This document shows positions 1 to 11,000 of a DNA stretch of 64,000 nt, piece by piece; the stretch's first letter is position 1, and every line of letters begins with the position of its first letter. The notes under the pieces were generated by a model. It searched no databases. It had not been told where the DNA came from and saw only the letters and a list, made by a program, of their open reading frames with translations. Origin of the DNA: Yamagishiella unicocca (lineage: Eukaryota > Chlorophyta > Chlorophyceae > Chlamydomonadales > Volvocaceae); NCBI GenBank assembly GCA_003116995.1, contig BDSL01000015.1, positions 806,001-870,000 on the forward strand. The letters run 5' to 3'. Position numbers and translations under genes: made by a program.

Positions 1-169
1 CTTCACCGTTGACAATGTCAAGCATGTTGACGCGCGCGCAGCACAATTGACCAACGTAGTCATGCCTCACGCTGTGGCTCCCATTCGCCCGCAGAATCGC
101 TGTAACGTATGCGGACGATAGCAATGGATTGGAAGCATCCCGGACCAGCAATCCTTCCTTCCCATTCAG

Positions 170-2975
170 TAACTGTGCTCGGGACCCTGCAGCATACAGC
201 TTTGGGCCAACTGTCAAGTCGCAGGGCTCCGGCCAGTATTGCTTTCAGCTAAGCGTCAAAAGTTGCACGGGCAAATGTTGCGACGTCAACCTCCGGAAAG
301 TTGAGGTACGCGAGGCATAGTCCACGTCCCGAATCTAGCGCACTAAAGCCGATGCATGGCCATACGTACATTTTATCCCTTTAACTTTACGGATCGCAGT
401 TTCACGTAAATTCCAACTGCGACGTGTCTGGCGCTCGGCTGAAAGCCGCGATAAACGGCGTCCCTACGAAGGTCCCATCTATCGACAAGGCCCCAGCGGG
501 CCCCGTTGGCAGCGCTCTGCTGCGCGTCACTTCCCTGGGCCTGGACCTAAGCAGCGACGGAGTCGAAATCTGCCTCAGCCTCGGGCCGAATAACGCCGGC
601 CGGGGCTGCACCACCCTGGAGCAGCTGTGCGTGCCGCCTGCGGGCATGCCGCCCGGCGTGTGCAGAGTTTCCATGTTCAACAGCGTGCTAGATTGCTGCC
701 CGGTATCAACAACTGGAATGCCTAGTGCGCCGCCGTCACCACCTCCACCACCTCCCCAGCCCGCTACCCCTGCGCCCTGTGAGTCGTGCATAAGCCTCAC
801 ACTGGATCCGCCCGATCTGGACAACATGTTTTACCGCTTCGACGACGCCGTTTGCAAGCAGATACAGGAGCAGATGTCTGCAGATCTAAACGCCCACATC
901 GCCTCCAGAGGCCTTGTGCCCATGCTGAAGAGCTTCTCCGTTGCCCCCAGCCAGTGTTCGTCGGCCAGGGCCAGCAATTGCGGCACCTTCAGCTCATGGG
1001 AAGCTGCGCAGGCGGTTGAGTCGTGGACACAACTTCAGGCGCAGCTGTGGTTACAGGGCTTCCTTCAAAGTCAGTGCCGCGCGGGCATGGAGTCGTACTC
1101 TTTCACGCTGGCAACTGACGCTGATGACTGCCTTTACGTGCGGACGAGTGGCGCGTGCAGCTCTGCATCTCCTTTCCCGTCGTTAAAGTAAGCGCGAACA
1201 CGGGTATCAATTTTGGGGACAACTCGTTATGAAATCGTTGTGGGGCTGGTTAGTGTGTGCGGGATCATAAGTACAGGCCTGGAAGATAGGAATGGAAGGC
1301 TGGACGCGCGATACTGTGGGCCCTGGACCTTTGTTCCGATCGGGTTCAAATTGTTTCTGATATCAACCTTCGGGCTCCGAAACGGCGATGGAGGAAAACA
1401 GAAGTGTACGTGCTTGCCTCTCCATCCGATGAGGCATCCGCACCGTACCGGGTAAATGGATCCACCCGACTGCGGCCATTTTCCGCAACCCGCAGCTGCA
1501 GCCGGGATACAGGCCTGCCACTGGACGTGTCCCGTTTGGCCTTCACGCGTCCCGGCCGGAACAGCCGGAGCACCGCCTACTGCTTCGTGCTCGGACCGGA
1601 CTTCGCACGACCTCAGGTAGTAATCTGCGGGCTGTGGGTGACGGCCCTAGTGTATCCGCTGTCTCGATTTGCCCAGCAGATCACCGCAACCAGAGCATGG
1701 TGTCTGTTCATCCGCACCAGTAGGCCGTCCCGACATGGCCTTGCGGTTGCACGGTGGACACCACACGCTGCAGTGGGCGCGCAATGACATGCCTTCCTTG
1801 TCCTTGCGTCCTGCAGGGCAGCTGCAGCGAAACGCTGCGGGAGCTCAACTTCTGGGCCAGTAAGTGGACCGATTATACCGGCGAAAAGCGACCGGCGCAC
1901 GCACGTGTAAAAGCTTTGTCGGCCCACAGAGGTTGCAAAGCCGGCTTAAACGCGCGGTCATGTTACTTTGTAGCATCCATCTCGCGCGCATCTTTATCTT
2001 TATGCGTGGCCATAGACGTCTTGGTGCCCCGACCCCATACTACCTGACGTGTGCTTACGGGTATCTTCTTCTAGTATTGTGACATCTTGCGACATGGCGA
2101 TCACCTGCGACCCGCTGGCATCACTGTGCGCATCGCACGCACGCGGCATCCTTGAGCCGTACGTACGTCCCCACACGGCAAGCCTAAGAGCAGCGCCTAC
2201 CTGCCTTGACTGCAGATGACAGGTACCGCTGGAACGTGACTGCCATCCGCCTTGACCCCGCTGGGGGGCCATCGCTGTGGATCTCGCCGGTCTGGGGCCC
2301 CAGAGGCGACAACCTGCTGAGAGGTGAGGTACCAGGCAGACGTGGTTGCTGCGTGTGGGTTTATGAGGATGAGCCAATGTCCGTCCGAGTACGTCCCGCC
2401 GTCCGGTTCGACCTCGTGGGTGGACTAGACCAGCTTGCAAGTCGCACCACCACCTGACCACCTTCGTGCACCTCCTGTCCCTGTCCAAAAATTGCTGTTC
2501 TCCGCCAGCAGCATCGCTTTACTGGGACATGGGACAAGCGATTGGCGGCCAGGTTTGCATCGAGGTGCATAAGGGCATCCCGCTGGACGACTTCTGTCTG
2601 GGCCCGAGTCCAAACACCTGGTACGCCGGCCGGAGGGATCCTACTGCGGTTGACCGTGATATGCTTTCGAAGGTTAGGATTTTCTGGAGGGGTATATACA
2701 CGGGGACCGAAGGAACACGCGGCCACCATTGGCGAAGCGCAACGGGCGAATCCAGCAGGATTGGTGGGTTCAGGCAACGAGAATGTTGGTTTGGTTTCCG
2801 TAAAGTTGATAGCCGCTGCACCGCGTTTTCAATTGTTATGCTTCCTGCTGTGCTAAATCGTCACCCCCCCCTCCGTCGTGGCTCGCTGTCCGTGGGATGC
2901 CACAGCTTCGTAAGCGTTGTGGATACAACGAGCTGCTGTCCAATCTTCTCGTCGGGATTGGCCGTAACTGCGTGA
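170..2975 (+). CDS. Pherophorin, two pherophorin domains (5' end outside window)
   Basis: Pherophorins are secreted, Cys- and hydroxyproline-rich extracellular-matrix proteins of volvocine algae. Exons with matching phases: 170-305, 400-1187, 1496-1616, 1817-1859, 2216-2323, 2512-2620 and 2906-2975, giving 457 visible residues and a TGA stop. The first domain shows GQYCFQLSV, KCCDVNLRKVEFHVNSNC, GVEICLSLG, CTTLEQLC and LDCCPVS. A short linker (SPPPPPPQP) and a Cys-rich middle region with CGTFSSWEAA follow. The second domain repeats the pattern: STAYCFVL, SETLRELNFWA, GGQVCIEV, PLDDFC and DTTSCCPIF near the C-terminus. The acceptor at 170 enters the first domain in phase 2, as the one at 1496 does for the second, so the N-terminus and signal peptide lie left of base 1. 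The last exon rests on a 23-codon segment joined in phase. The family call is secure; the native start is not visible. Confidence 0.85.
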
Positions 2976-3112
2976 AAGGACATATCTGGCCATGTAGCTC
3001 TGACTCACGTACCGTATTGAGACTACGAAATTGATTTGTTAGTGCCCTTCGCCATACCGTTGCAACACGTTTTAGCTATGTATTGCTAAGCAACATATGT
3101 TCTTACTTTTCG

Positions 3113-3200
3113 GTTATAGTGGGTTCCAGACCAAGAGGTAGAACCATCGGGTAACTCTCGTATCACTAACTCTCGTTGTTGTAACGGTTACAGTGCCAGG
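3113..3200 (-). repeat. Family A repeat copy (short, disrupted)
   Basis: Matches GTGGGTTCCAGACCAA, then GGTAGAACCATCGGG, then diverges. A second terminus (TTGTTGTAACGGTTACAGTG) lies at 3176-3197, so two truncated ends are close together. The TGTAA at 3180 is the first one downstream of the pherophorin stop and could serve as its chlorophyte-type poly(A) signal; that is inference. Confidence 0.6.
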
Positions 3201-4139
3201 CCATAGCCCTGCTGTCGATCAGCGAAACGATGATCATGGTTTGACGTGGAATCATGTACGGTGGGAGCTTGCGAGGGTCGTGCGAGAGCACTTGCAACGG
3301 TATGCAGTAAGTGCTTTCGGCACGCAACATTGCATTTTGACGCTGGTTTTGGAGTGTGAACTCAGCACGCGATTGTTTTGGAGGGGGACTCCTCCTTACT
3401 TTCTATGACTTTCTATCCATTACATGAGATTTAAGGGCGGGCGGCTCTCGACACTCTGTACCTATGACACGTGTACATGTAAAGAGAATGATCGAGTGAA
3501 GTGGCGTGGGTTCATAAGTTCACACCGAACGTTTATTGGGTGGGCGGTTTGGCGGGCGGGAAGTGCTTTCATGGATCTGCATCATATTCCCGGCGATTTC
3601 AGCCCAGGTGGGCAGTTGGTCGTCTCGAAGAGCTGATCCCTTTGCTCACTTTTTCGCTCTACCTATCCCTCTCCCTCCCCATCTATCTCTCCCTCTTTTT
3701 CTTACCCGTATTGATGTGGCGTAGTTTTGCTGTTGTGAATGGATGATCACCTGCTGTATCGGTGTGCGCCGTTCCCTGTTGCCAGGCGCTGGCAGCCGGC
3801 AGTGTTGCGGTCGTTGAGGGTGCCTCATCCGTTGCAAGTCTTGCAGTTGTGGGTGCCGTAGTAGTGATTATTATAATACATAATAGTAAGCTAATACTAA
3901 TACTGGGCTAGTGATATGGGCAACGGTTGAGCCAATGGGCACATCGCCTGACATTGAAGGAGACAAAGGGGGGAAATGATATCGCTATGCTTAGCGCCCT
4001 TCAGCGCTTGCCTGCCTGCGTGCATGGGCATCGGCTTGGTTGATCGATAGTCGCAGCGCCTGCGGCTTTCAGACAGGGTCTTGTAAGCAAGCCGCACCAG
4101 TGCAGATATCGAACAGGGGCTGCTATAGGAAGTGTTTCA

Positions 4140-4330
4140 TCGTAACTGTGAAGAATGGGCCCCGGTCCGTTAGGTGGAGCCATCGGAGGCATCACCTGAC
4201 ACTGAAGAGGTGCAGGAAGATGGAAAATCATTTGACCCAGATACCCCGAACCACCAGAAACCCCAACAAGGGCCCAGAGAACGTTCACCTGCCGTGCAGG
4301 CTGCGGTGTGGTCTTCTGGCTGGGCTGCGA
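4140..4330 (-). repeat. Family A repeat copy (diverged)
   Basis: Contains degenerate AATGGGCCCCGGTCC, GGTGGAGCCATCGG and CATCACCTGACACTGA, followed by sequence resembling the inner part of the longer copy at 5840-6176 read in reverse (ACCCCGAACCACCAGAAACC, GGGCCCAGAGAACG). A weaker fragment with GCACATCGCCTGACATTGA lies at 3925-3985. No intact reading frame is supported here. Confidence 0.5.
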
Positions 4331-4658
4331 CCGTCGCACCATTGACAGGGATGGTGTCGTGCGTTGCATCGACCTCTTAAACCCTCGAGAAGCCATGAAG
4401 GCCTTGTCTGGGCGGTGGGGTTGCATCCTTGCTGCAAGGCGCTGCTGGTGTCACAGCAGCAAGGCAACGGCATTATCAACCTGTGCTACTAGGTCTGATG
4501 CAACCCTGGAGTCGATGTCTTTGGCTGCAATGCGGCAGCAGCCATCTGGTGGAGGCTACGGGGACTTCCACGCGCGCGTGCACACACATACGTATGCGCA
4601 GCAAATACGCTGTAACAGCTAAACCCGTGACCCTGAACCCAAGACGTGCAGTGAGCTG

Positions 4659-4803
4659 AACTTTGACCGAGGAGCATATTCGGCGTGTCGGAGATACTCG
4701 CGCCCTTTTTAGGGGGACTTACATAGCGGCAGAAGACGGCGAGTCGTACAGGTATCGGCGAGTCGCATCTCCGACACGCGGAATATGCTCCTCGGTCAAA
4801 GTT
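4659..4803. repeat. Inverted repeat, 37-nt arms with a 71-nt spacer
   Basis: The left arm 4659-4695 begins AACTTTGACCGAGGAGCATA and ends GTGTCGGAGAT. The right arm 4767-4803 is its reverse complement with one mismatch. The transcript could fold into a near-perfect 37-bp hairpin. It could be a small foldback (MITE-like) element or a small-RNA precursor; the sequence alone does not decide. No target-site duplication is obvious at its edges. Confidence 0.8.
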
Positions 4804-5139
4804 CCGAAACAGGAACAAACTAACTGCAAAAATAATGGCTAAGCAATACAACGGCTGCTATAACACGAATCTGACAAATGCGCCTATTGGCGTGTCAACG
4901 TTACCATTTACGAGGAACAGAGGGGAAAAGCGACTAGCCAGCCATACATATACGGATAGTGAACCCACCTGCGTACCCACCCTGATGCCTAACACGTCGG
5001 TGTACGTATCGGTACCGGTACCTCCGATGCCGTGAATGTGGGTGTGCGCAATTGCGTTATAACAAGCCCAAAAGCTTACGCTGCTCCCGAAATGCGGGTA
5101 CACGTTCAGGGCACTTACAGTAGTCCTCATACTCATACT

Positions 5140-5515
5140 GCGGAAACTCGCACCACGTGACCCCTTAGGGGGCGCGCGAGCGTCGGTGCATGGGGCCAGA
5201 TGGGAGCTGCTTGCTGTTGCCGGTCGTCTAGATGGGAGTTCAGGAGGATGGAATGGCGGTGTCGTCTGGTACGTGGAGGAGGAGCTCCCGCATCGCCCGG
5301 GAACTTTCGGCACCGGTCGGATCCCATCCAGCTCGCAGCAATCTGGTTCACACCTTCGCTCGCCGCGGCCATACTGGCTCGTCACGGTGGCTTTGCAGAG
5401 TGCCTGCGCTGAGTATCCTGTGGCTGTCCAGCTAGCCTGGTGGTCACCCACGCCCTTCGTTGCGAGGTATCAACTTCGCCAATGATGGCCTCTCAGCGGC
5501 GGCTTCGGTCGTCGC
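5140..5515. repeat. Family B interspersed repeat, copy 1
   Basis: Shares ordered blocks with 22745-23255: GGGAGTTCAGGA, GGCGGTGTCG, GGAGGAGCTC, CGCCGCGGCC, GGCTGTCCAGCTAG (GGCTGCCCAGCTAG in the other copy) and CTCAGCGGCGGCT. Spacing is roughly conserved with many substitutions and small gaps, so these look like old copies of one element. No intact protein is seen. Confidence 0.6.
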
Positions 5516-5839
5516 TCTACCTGATCAGTCCTGCAGGGCTGTATCCTACTTTGTGGTCTTCTTTCAGCATTTCTCTGGACTCTGGTAGCTTTCGCCGACA
5601 CAGCTTCGTCGGCTCTGGTGTCTCTCGCGCATGCCGCAGCCGGTGCCAGTACGCAGCCTACGCAAGTCCTGCAAAGCTACCTGGCGTTGCATACTGAAGT
5701 GGTTTCCGTATTGCAGGCGAAGGTTGCGCCACGGCTCAGTCATTCGGGCGTGTTGCCGGTCTGCCTTTTTCTAGAGACTGCTGTTGGTGTTGACCTCAAC
5801 TGGTTGATGGTATTAAGTACCATTGTTTCTTCCCGTCTC

Positions 5840-6176
5840 GCTATGGGCATCGGCCTGTTTCGGGTGTGGGACGTTTTCGGGATCTTGGGGGGGGAGTTAT
5901 CCGATTGTGTTGCCGAGGCGTGCTGCTGTCTCTCCATTCGGGGGTCTGCTTGGGATGCATGGGCCATGTGCAGGGGAGCCATCAGCGCAACCTCCCCCTG
6001 TGTATTGGTGCTTGCTGTTTCCTCTGGGCTCTCGGTTGTGAGGCTCTGGGTGGTTTGTCTTTCGGAACCGTCGGTTTTCTCTGCTTTCCTTGTCTTTTTC
6101 AGTGTCAGGCGATGCGCCCGATGGCTCTACCTTTTCAGGTCTGGAGCCCACTGTAACGATTACAACAAGTAGTCCA
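5840..6176 (+). repeat. Family A repeat, long copy 1
   Basis: About 335 bp, ending CAGGCGATGCGCCCGATGG...GGAGCCCACTGTAACGATTACAACAAG. It is homologous over most of its length to 7450-7768; shared blocks include TGCTGCTGTCTC, GGGGTCTGCTTGGGAT/GGGGTTCTGCTTGGGAT and GTGCAGGGGAGCC. The two are the longest copies in the window and show that other copies lack the left part. Translations exist in several frames with no recognised domain. Confidence 0.75.
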
Positions 6177-6284
6177 GCTAGCCAGCCGCGCGAACTGTGG
6201 GGGTAGCTGCGAAGACAGAGCCAGGCTGGTACGCTCGCATCCCTAGCGCCAGCGCTTGCGCTCGACGTATTTGTTACAGGCAGG

Positions 6285-6480
6285 CTTTCAGTGGGTTCCA
6301 GGCCAAAAGGCAGAACCATCGGGCACATCGCCTGCCAGTTAAGGAGACGAAAGAGACAGAAACCCAATCGCCGCGTAACAAAGGCAAACACCAGGACACT
6401 AGCCATCAGTCCAGCAGACAGCAGCAGACAGCGCCCCAGGGCGAATTCGCGCTGTATGTCCCCCGATCAGGAACCATCCA
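6285..6480 (-). repeat. Family A repeat copy
   Basis: Begins CAGTGGGTTCCAGGCCAAAA, then GGCAGAACCATCGGGCACATC and GCCTGCCAGTTAAGGAGAC. It lies 110 bp from the 3' end of long copy 1, in opposite orientation. The inner part continues with GAAACCCAATCGCCGCG and is diverged. Confidence 0.65.
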
Positions 6481-6509
6481 CCAACACACCTAGCCGGTCC
6501 GGCGTCCGG

Positions 6510-6565
6510 TGCCTGGCGATGTGCGCGATGGTTCTGCCTTTTGGTATTGAACCCCTCTATAATGC
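6510..6565 (+). repeat. Family A repeat copy (short)
   Basis: Contains GGCGATGTGCGCGATGG, TTCTGCCTTTTGGTATTGAA and CCCCTCTATAATG, a diverged form of the family A end. The terminal palindrome is degraded. Confidence 0.5.
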
Positions 6566-6589
6566 ATACTACTGCAACTGCTACTACCT

Positions 6590-6835
6590 AGCAGACCAAG
6601 CAGGACACGCCCACGTACCCGGGGACAAGAATACAGAAGCAAGGGGGAAATCCTGCCACCATGCGGCAGAGGCTGATCACAAAGCCGCATCCGTGTCGGG
6701 CGGCCCTTCGCACACAAGGCGACCGGAAACTACCCGCAGGAGGGGGTGCCGCGCACCCCACGGCGGATGGCATGATCCTGGAGACCGACCCAAGGGACAA
6801 CAAGAGGGCCACCCGTCCCAGGGCCGCAGCCATTA
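6590..6835. repeat. Family D repeat remnant, copy 1
   Basis: Shares blocks with 23640-23900: CGCACACAAGGCGA, a following run of Pro/Arg-rich coding-like sequence, and CCCACGGCGGATGGCATGATCC (CCCACGGCGAACGGCACGATCC in the other copy). Translation gives HTRRPETTRRRGCR here and HTRRLATTRKKGCR there, so an ancestral coding segment is possible. No known transposon domain was recognised. Confidence 0.5.
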
Positions 6836-7078
6836 ATCGGCGTCCATTTTAGGTAGCAGCAACGGCTTCCAGGACCACCACATCCCAGACACAGGGTTGC
6901 ACGGCGTGGGGAGCCTGTATCAACCAGACCTGCGGCCGGGTCACCCCTTCAGCAGTCCCGACAGCAAGCTAGTCAACAGCAGCCCGAGCCATCGGACAAA
7001 AACAGAAGTGGTGCATTGGAGGGCAGGCTCCCCCGGAGGCGCGCAGCACCCCCAGGGAGCGGCCGCCACACCCGTAAT

Positions 7079-7440
7079 TCAAGGCGGGCGGATACCATCC
7101 ACGGTCAGCCACCACCATCCCGCCATATGGGAAGGCTTCCGCTTGACCCCAGACCAGGGCCTCCTGACCACGTGCTGCTGGGCAGCAAGGGCCGCTGGCT
7201 GGTTAGGCCCGACGCCACCAAGCGCTTCTCGCACAAACAGCTCAAGTGCTGCGCGCCGAACGTCCGCGGCCCCGGCCAGCTGCACAGCCGTCCCGACCCG
7301 AACAGTCATCTCCCTGAGCGCCAGGGGCGGCCCCCCTCCCAACCGCCAACCCAGGCGCGCGGTCATCATGGAAGCCACCTCCCCAACCGCTGGCAGAGCA
7401 GGAGGTGCCCGCCGAGGGCCCAGTGGCAGTCGATGTGACT
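7079..7440 (-). other. Unassigned coding-like open frame among repeats
   Basis: The minus strand is open with a helix-like composition (ALREMTVRVG, AALELFVREALGGVG). It has no recognised domain and no convincing start, and its reading frame runs on into the family A copy at 7450-7768. It may be a remnant of transposon protein. The plus strand is also open, so coding is unproven. Confidence 0.2.
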
Positions 7441-7449
7441 GTTTACCAT

Positions 7450-7768
7450 TGGCTTTTACCACCTCAGTTCGGACGTGAGACGTTTCCGGGATTAGGGTGA
7501 AGGTTGTCCGGTTGCGTCGCCGAGGTGTGCTGCTGTCTCGCCTCCTGGGGTTCTGCTTGGGATACACGTGGCCACGTGCAGGGGAGCCTTCAGCGCAGCC
7601 TCCCTATGCGCGGTCCTTGCTGTTATCTCGGGGCTCACAGTTGTAAAGCGTCCGGGTGGCTTGCCTTTTCCAAGCCGTCGGCTTTCCTTGCTTTCCTTGT
7701 CTCTTCCAGTGTCAGGCGGTGCACCCGATGTTTCTACCTCTTCAGCTCTGGGGCCCACTGTAATGAAT
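7450..7768 (+). repeat. Family A repeat, long copy 2
   Basis: Homologous to 5840-6176. Ends CAGGCGGTGCACCCGATG...GGGGCCCACTGTAATGAATAC; the terminal palindrome is mutated. It lies just downstream (3' side) of the kinase gene stop at 8040. Confidence 0.75.
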
Positions 7769-8039
7769 ACTGTGCACTTCTACAGTGCCGTCGACTGTGA
7801 ACTGCGACACCTGCCATCCAAAGAGACACGCAGCACTTCGCCTAGATAGACGTAGGATAATCCAGCTTTTACTTTGCGACTTTGACCTGCCGACAAATAC
7901 ATTCGCACGTGATTAACCAAATAACTACGTACGCTGGACACTGGACACCGTTGAGCGAGCACGATCCAGTTCGTAGACTGTGGTGCTTTGACAGGCCCCC
8001 AGTTGCTCGCCCCTCGACCTTCGGCGGTTTATTTGGCCG

Positions 8040-11000
8040 TCACTTCACCAGCATTTGCCGCCGGAATGCACTCACGACCTCTGATGCGGTCGGGCGCACG
8101 CGAGGGTCCGCGTTCCAGCACATTTCCGCCAGCTGCCTGCGTGTTATTAGTACGTCATCGTACATAAGTGGCGCACGTGAGCATGCACTCACATGCACTC
8201 GCGCACGGGGCCTGGCTAGCGGGTGAAGCAATCAGCGGTGCACAGCAGGTGCCCCGTATATGGTCTTATTTATTCGCCAAGATCGTTTGCGTTTCTGCTA
8301 CCTAGACAGCCCTAAAAGATGCATGTACCCAAGCCTGTATGGTTGTGGTGCTCAGAACGTGGCCGCCGGCTTACCTGAATTTAACTGGCGTGTAGCGCGG
8401 AAAGGTGGGGCGCAAGCCCTCGTGCACGACCTTCGCCGGAACGGCCTGCGCGGGGCAGTATGTTGGCGCCGTCAGATGCTCGTTGCCGTGCGCAAGTGAG
8501 TAATGCGCGCACGCAGGCAATGTGCACCATTCGATCTCAACTAGATAGACTCTGATGATGGCGAACGGCGCCCTCCATGAGGTACGGCGGCATATGTAGC
8601 GTGCCCCGCCCTGTCGTTCTTCTTCGTCCCGTTGGCAGCGATCAAGCGAGTTGGTAGTGTGACGAGGACAGCGCTAGGGCAAACTGCAAACGTGCAAGAG
8701 TAGGCCCTCCTAAACATACACTACTGCCGATGCGCCCGATGGTTCTACCTCTTGGTCTGGAACCCACTGTAACCGTTCAGCAGGCGTACCACAAAGCGCG
8801 CACACAGATGCACGCTAGGAAATATTTTTCCTGCCAACACACGCACTCCGCACACACGTGTAAGTACACAACTTCTTAGTCGAGGCTCTATCTATCAGTG
8901 GCCTTGCTAGCGCCTACCATGAAGCCGTCGGCGGCGTATTCCGCATAAGGAGGCTGGGTAGTGAATACCTCCCACCTGTCATCCAAATTGCCACAGGGAA
9001 TAAATAATGGGGCAGGGCGCTTCCGTCATCCAATAATTTTTCATAGGCAAAATCATACGTGCAGGAAACAGCAGGTGAGATGGCCATGGCTCATGGATCT
9101 GCGACGAGCCCGTGCCGTCACACCTATTTTGTTGTAACGGTTACAGCGGGTTTCAGACCTAAAGGTAGAACCATCGAGCTCATCGCCTGACACTGAGGGA
9201 GACGGAGGAGACAGAGACCGACCTATTTTTGGATTTCTGCATTACACACTGCTGCAGGAAACGAAAATGCAAACTAATGCACGCGCCACGCATACCGCAG
9301 CCGGTGGCTTAGGAGCTCACATGAGGATGCCAAACGCGTACATGTCCCTTGAGGGGCCGGCCTTGCAATCTACGCGCAATATGAACCGTTATCAGTACGT
9401 CTTGAACGGCACCATGCGCCCGTACGTCCATATTAGGCAGGCGCCGCTTCACAGATACAGATAGGGGCATCGCACACCGAGCTCTCCATCCGGCGTGTGG
9501 TGGCTGGCTTCGTTGTGTGTGAGAGTGGGGTGGTTCATTCGTTGCACACCGAGTATATACGCACCGAGTATATAAAACAGCACGCACGGATACATACATA
9601 CGCAGGGGTTATGCCGCACCCGTATTCAGGTAGGCGAGCGAGCGAGCAAAAGACAGGACGACATCCAACGCGCAATCAAACAGCACGCGTTGGTGTCATC
9701 AGCAGCGCCCTCAACCGCGGTCATCATCCATCTATTGCATGCGCTGCTGGTTGCTTCTACCGTAGCTGAAACCTCATGTACATGCAGCCGCACGTGCCCT
9801 TACTAATAGCCTGGCTAGTTACCAGATGCCCGAATGCATGCGTGGCTTCGTTCCAAGCAACGCAGGGAAAGTAAGCGGACATCACTGCCAAGAGCGCAGC
9901 AGCAGCTAGCTACGTATCGTGCCGGTAACACTCACCCGCGTATTTGAAGACCTCCGGCGGCAGGTGAGTTATCTGCGTGTTAAGAAACAGTACCAGCAGT
10001 GACACACGAGCGGGCGCTGATGTCGTACGTAGCCATAAGTGACGCCAGCGCGCGGGCCGCAGAGTGAAAGGTATGACTAATAGAATCAGCGCCGAACGCA
10101 AGTTGCTCGGCAACGCGCAGAAGCACCTAAGTTGGCCCTTCTGCAGAAAGGCTAGCAATTACTGTATGCAACGACACCATCCTATTATTGCGGGACCACC
10201 GGTCAGTCCATCCGGTTCATCATTTCCCCTGATTTCTGTACACACCAATGCCCGTATTTCCCCTGCCATGGATCAAACGGTCGATCGGCTGGTATGCATT
10301 ACACGCACCCTCGCCCGCGACACACATCCAGCCACCGTGCCTTACCGTGCCTCCGGGGACTTCATCAAAGGCCCCCACGAAATGTTCCCGAGAGATCTCG
10401 GCGTGTCTCTCGGCGCGGCTCTCATCCCACGCTCGGGTAACAAAACCGAAGTCCTGCAGGTGGCAAGTCCAATCGTGCCACATCGAATAGGATTGCGATA
10501 ATTGCCAGAAGCGTATCCGCGATCCTTGGGTTTATACGTTTCCTCCATATAGGGCCTTGTATGATGATCTAAATATTACCTATACCGCAAATTGTTAAAA
10601 GCCGTGCAGTCCTGATGTGATGCGTCGCCAAAGGAAGCAATGTACGTACCATTCCCTTCACCATTGCTGCCGTACCTTGTGTGCTCGCAAAAAGCAAAGC
10701 TCAGATACAGAAAGTGTGGAATCGTGGCAAGGCATATCTACCATCTGTCAACGCCAACTAACTACCCGTAATTGATTGCACCACCCACCGCCAACTTGCA
10801 GATGAAGCCGCGAGGATCCTGTGGTGCGGACTTAAGGAGGACGTTTCCTGGCTTCAACTGAGGACGCAACGCGAGTGAGCCATAGCGGGATGACGTTGGA
10901 TCAGATCGAGAAGCAAGAGTCGGGTACGGTTATGGAGGCTTATCACACATGAAATGTGCGTATAAGGCAGGCAGCTGTCATGAAGGGACGGCTACAGGCA

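Noticed and set aside
402..827. 141-residue minus-strand frame
   Set aside because: Antisense of the pherophorin exon 400-1187, which has strong family motifs.
6285..6565. A complete MITE with terminal inverted repeats (inverted family A ends 275 bp apart)
   Set aside because: Most other copies are single-ended with trinucleotide tails and variable length; two oppositely oriented truncated copies explain this pair better. No target duplication seen.
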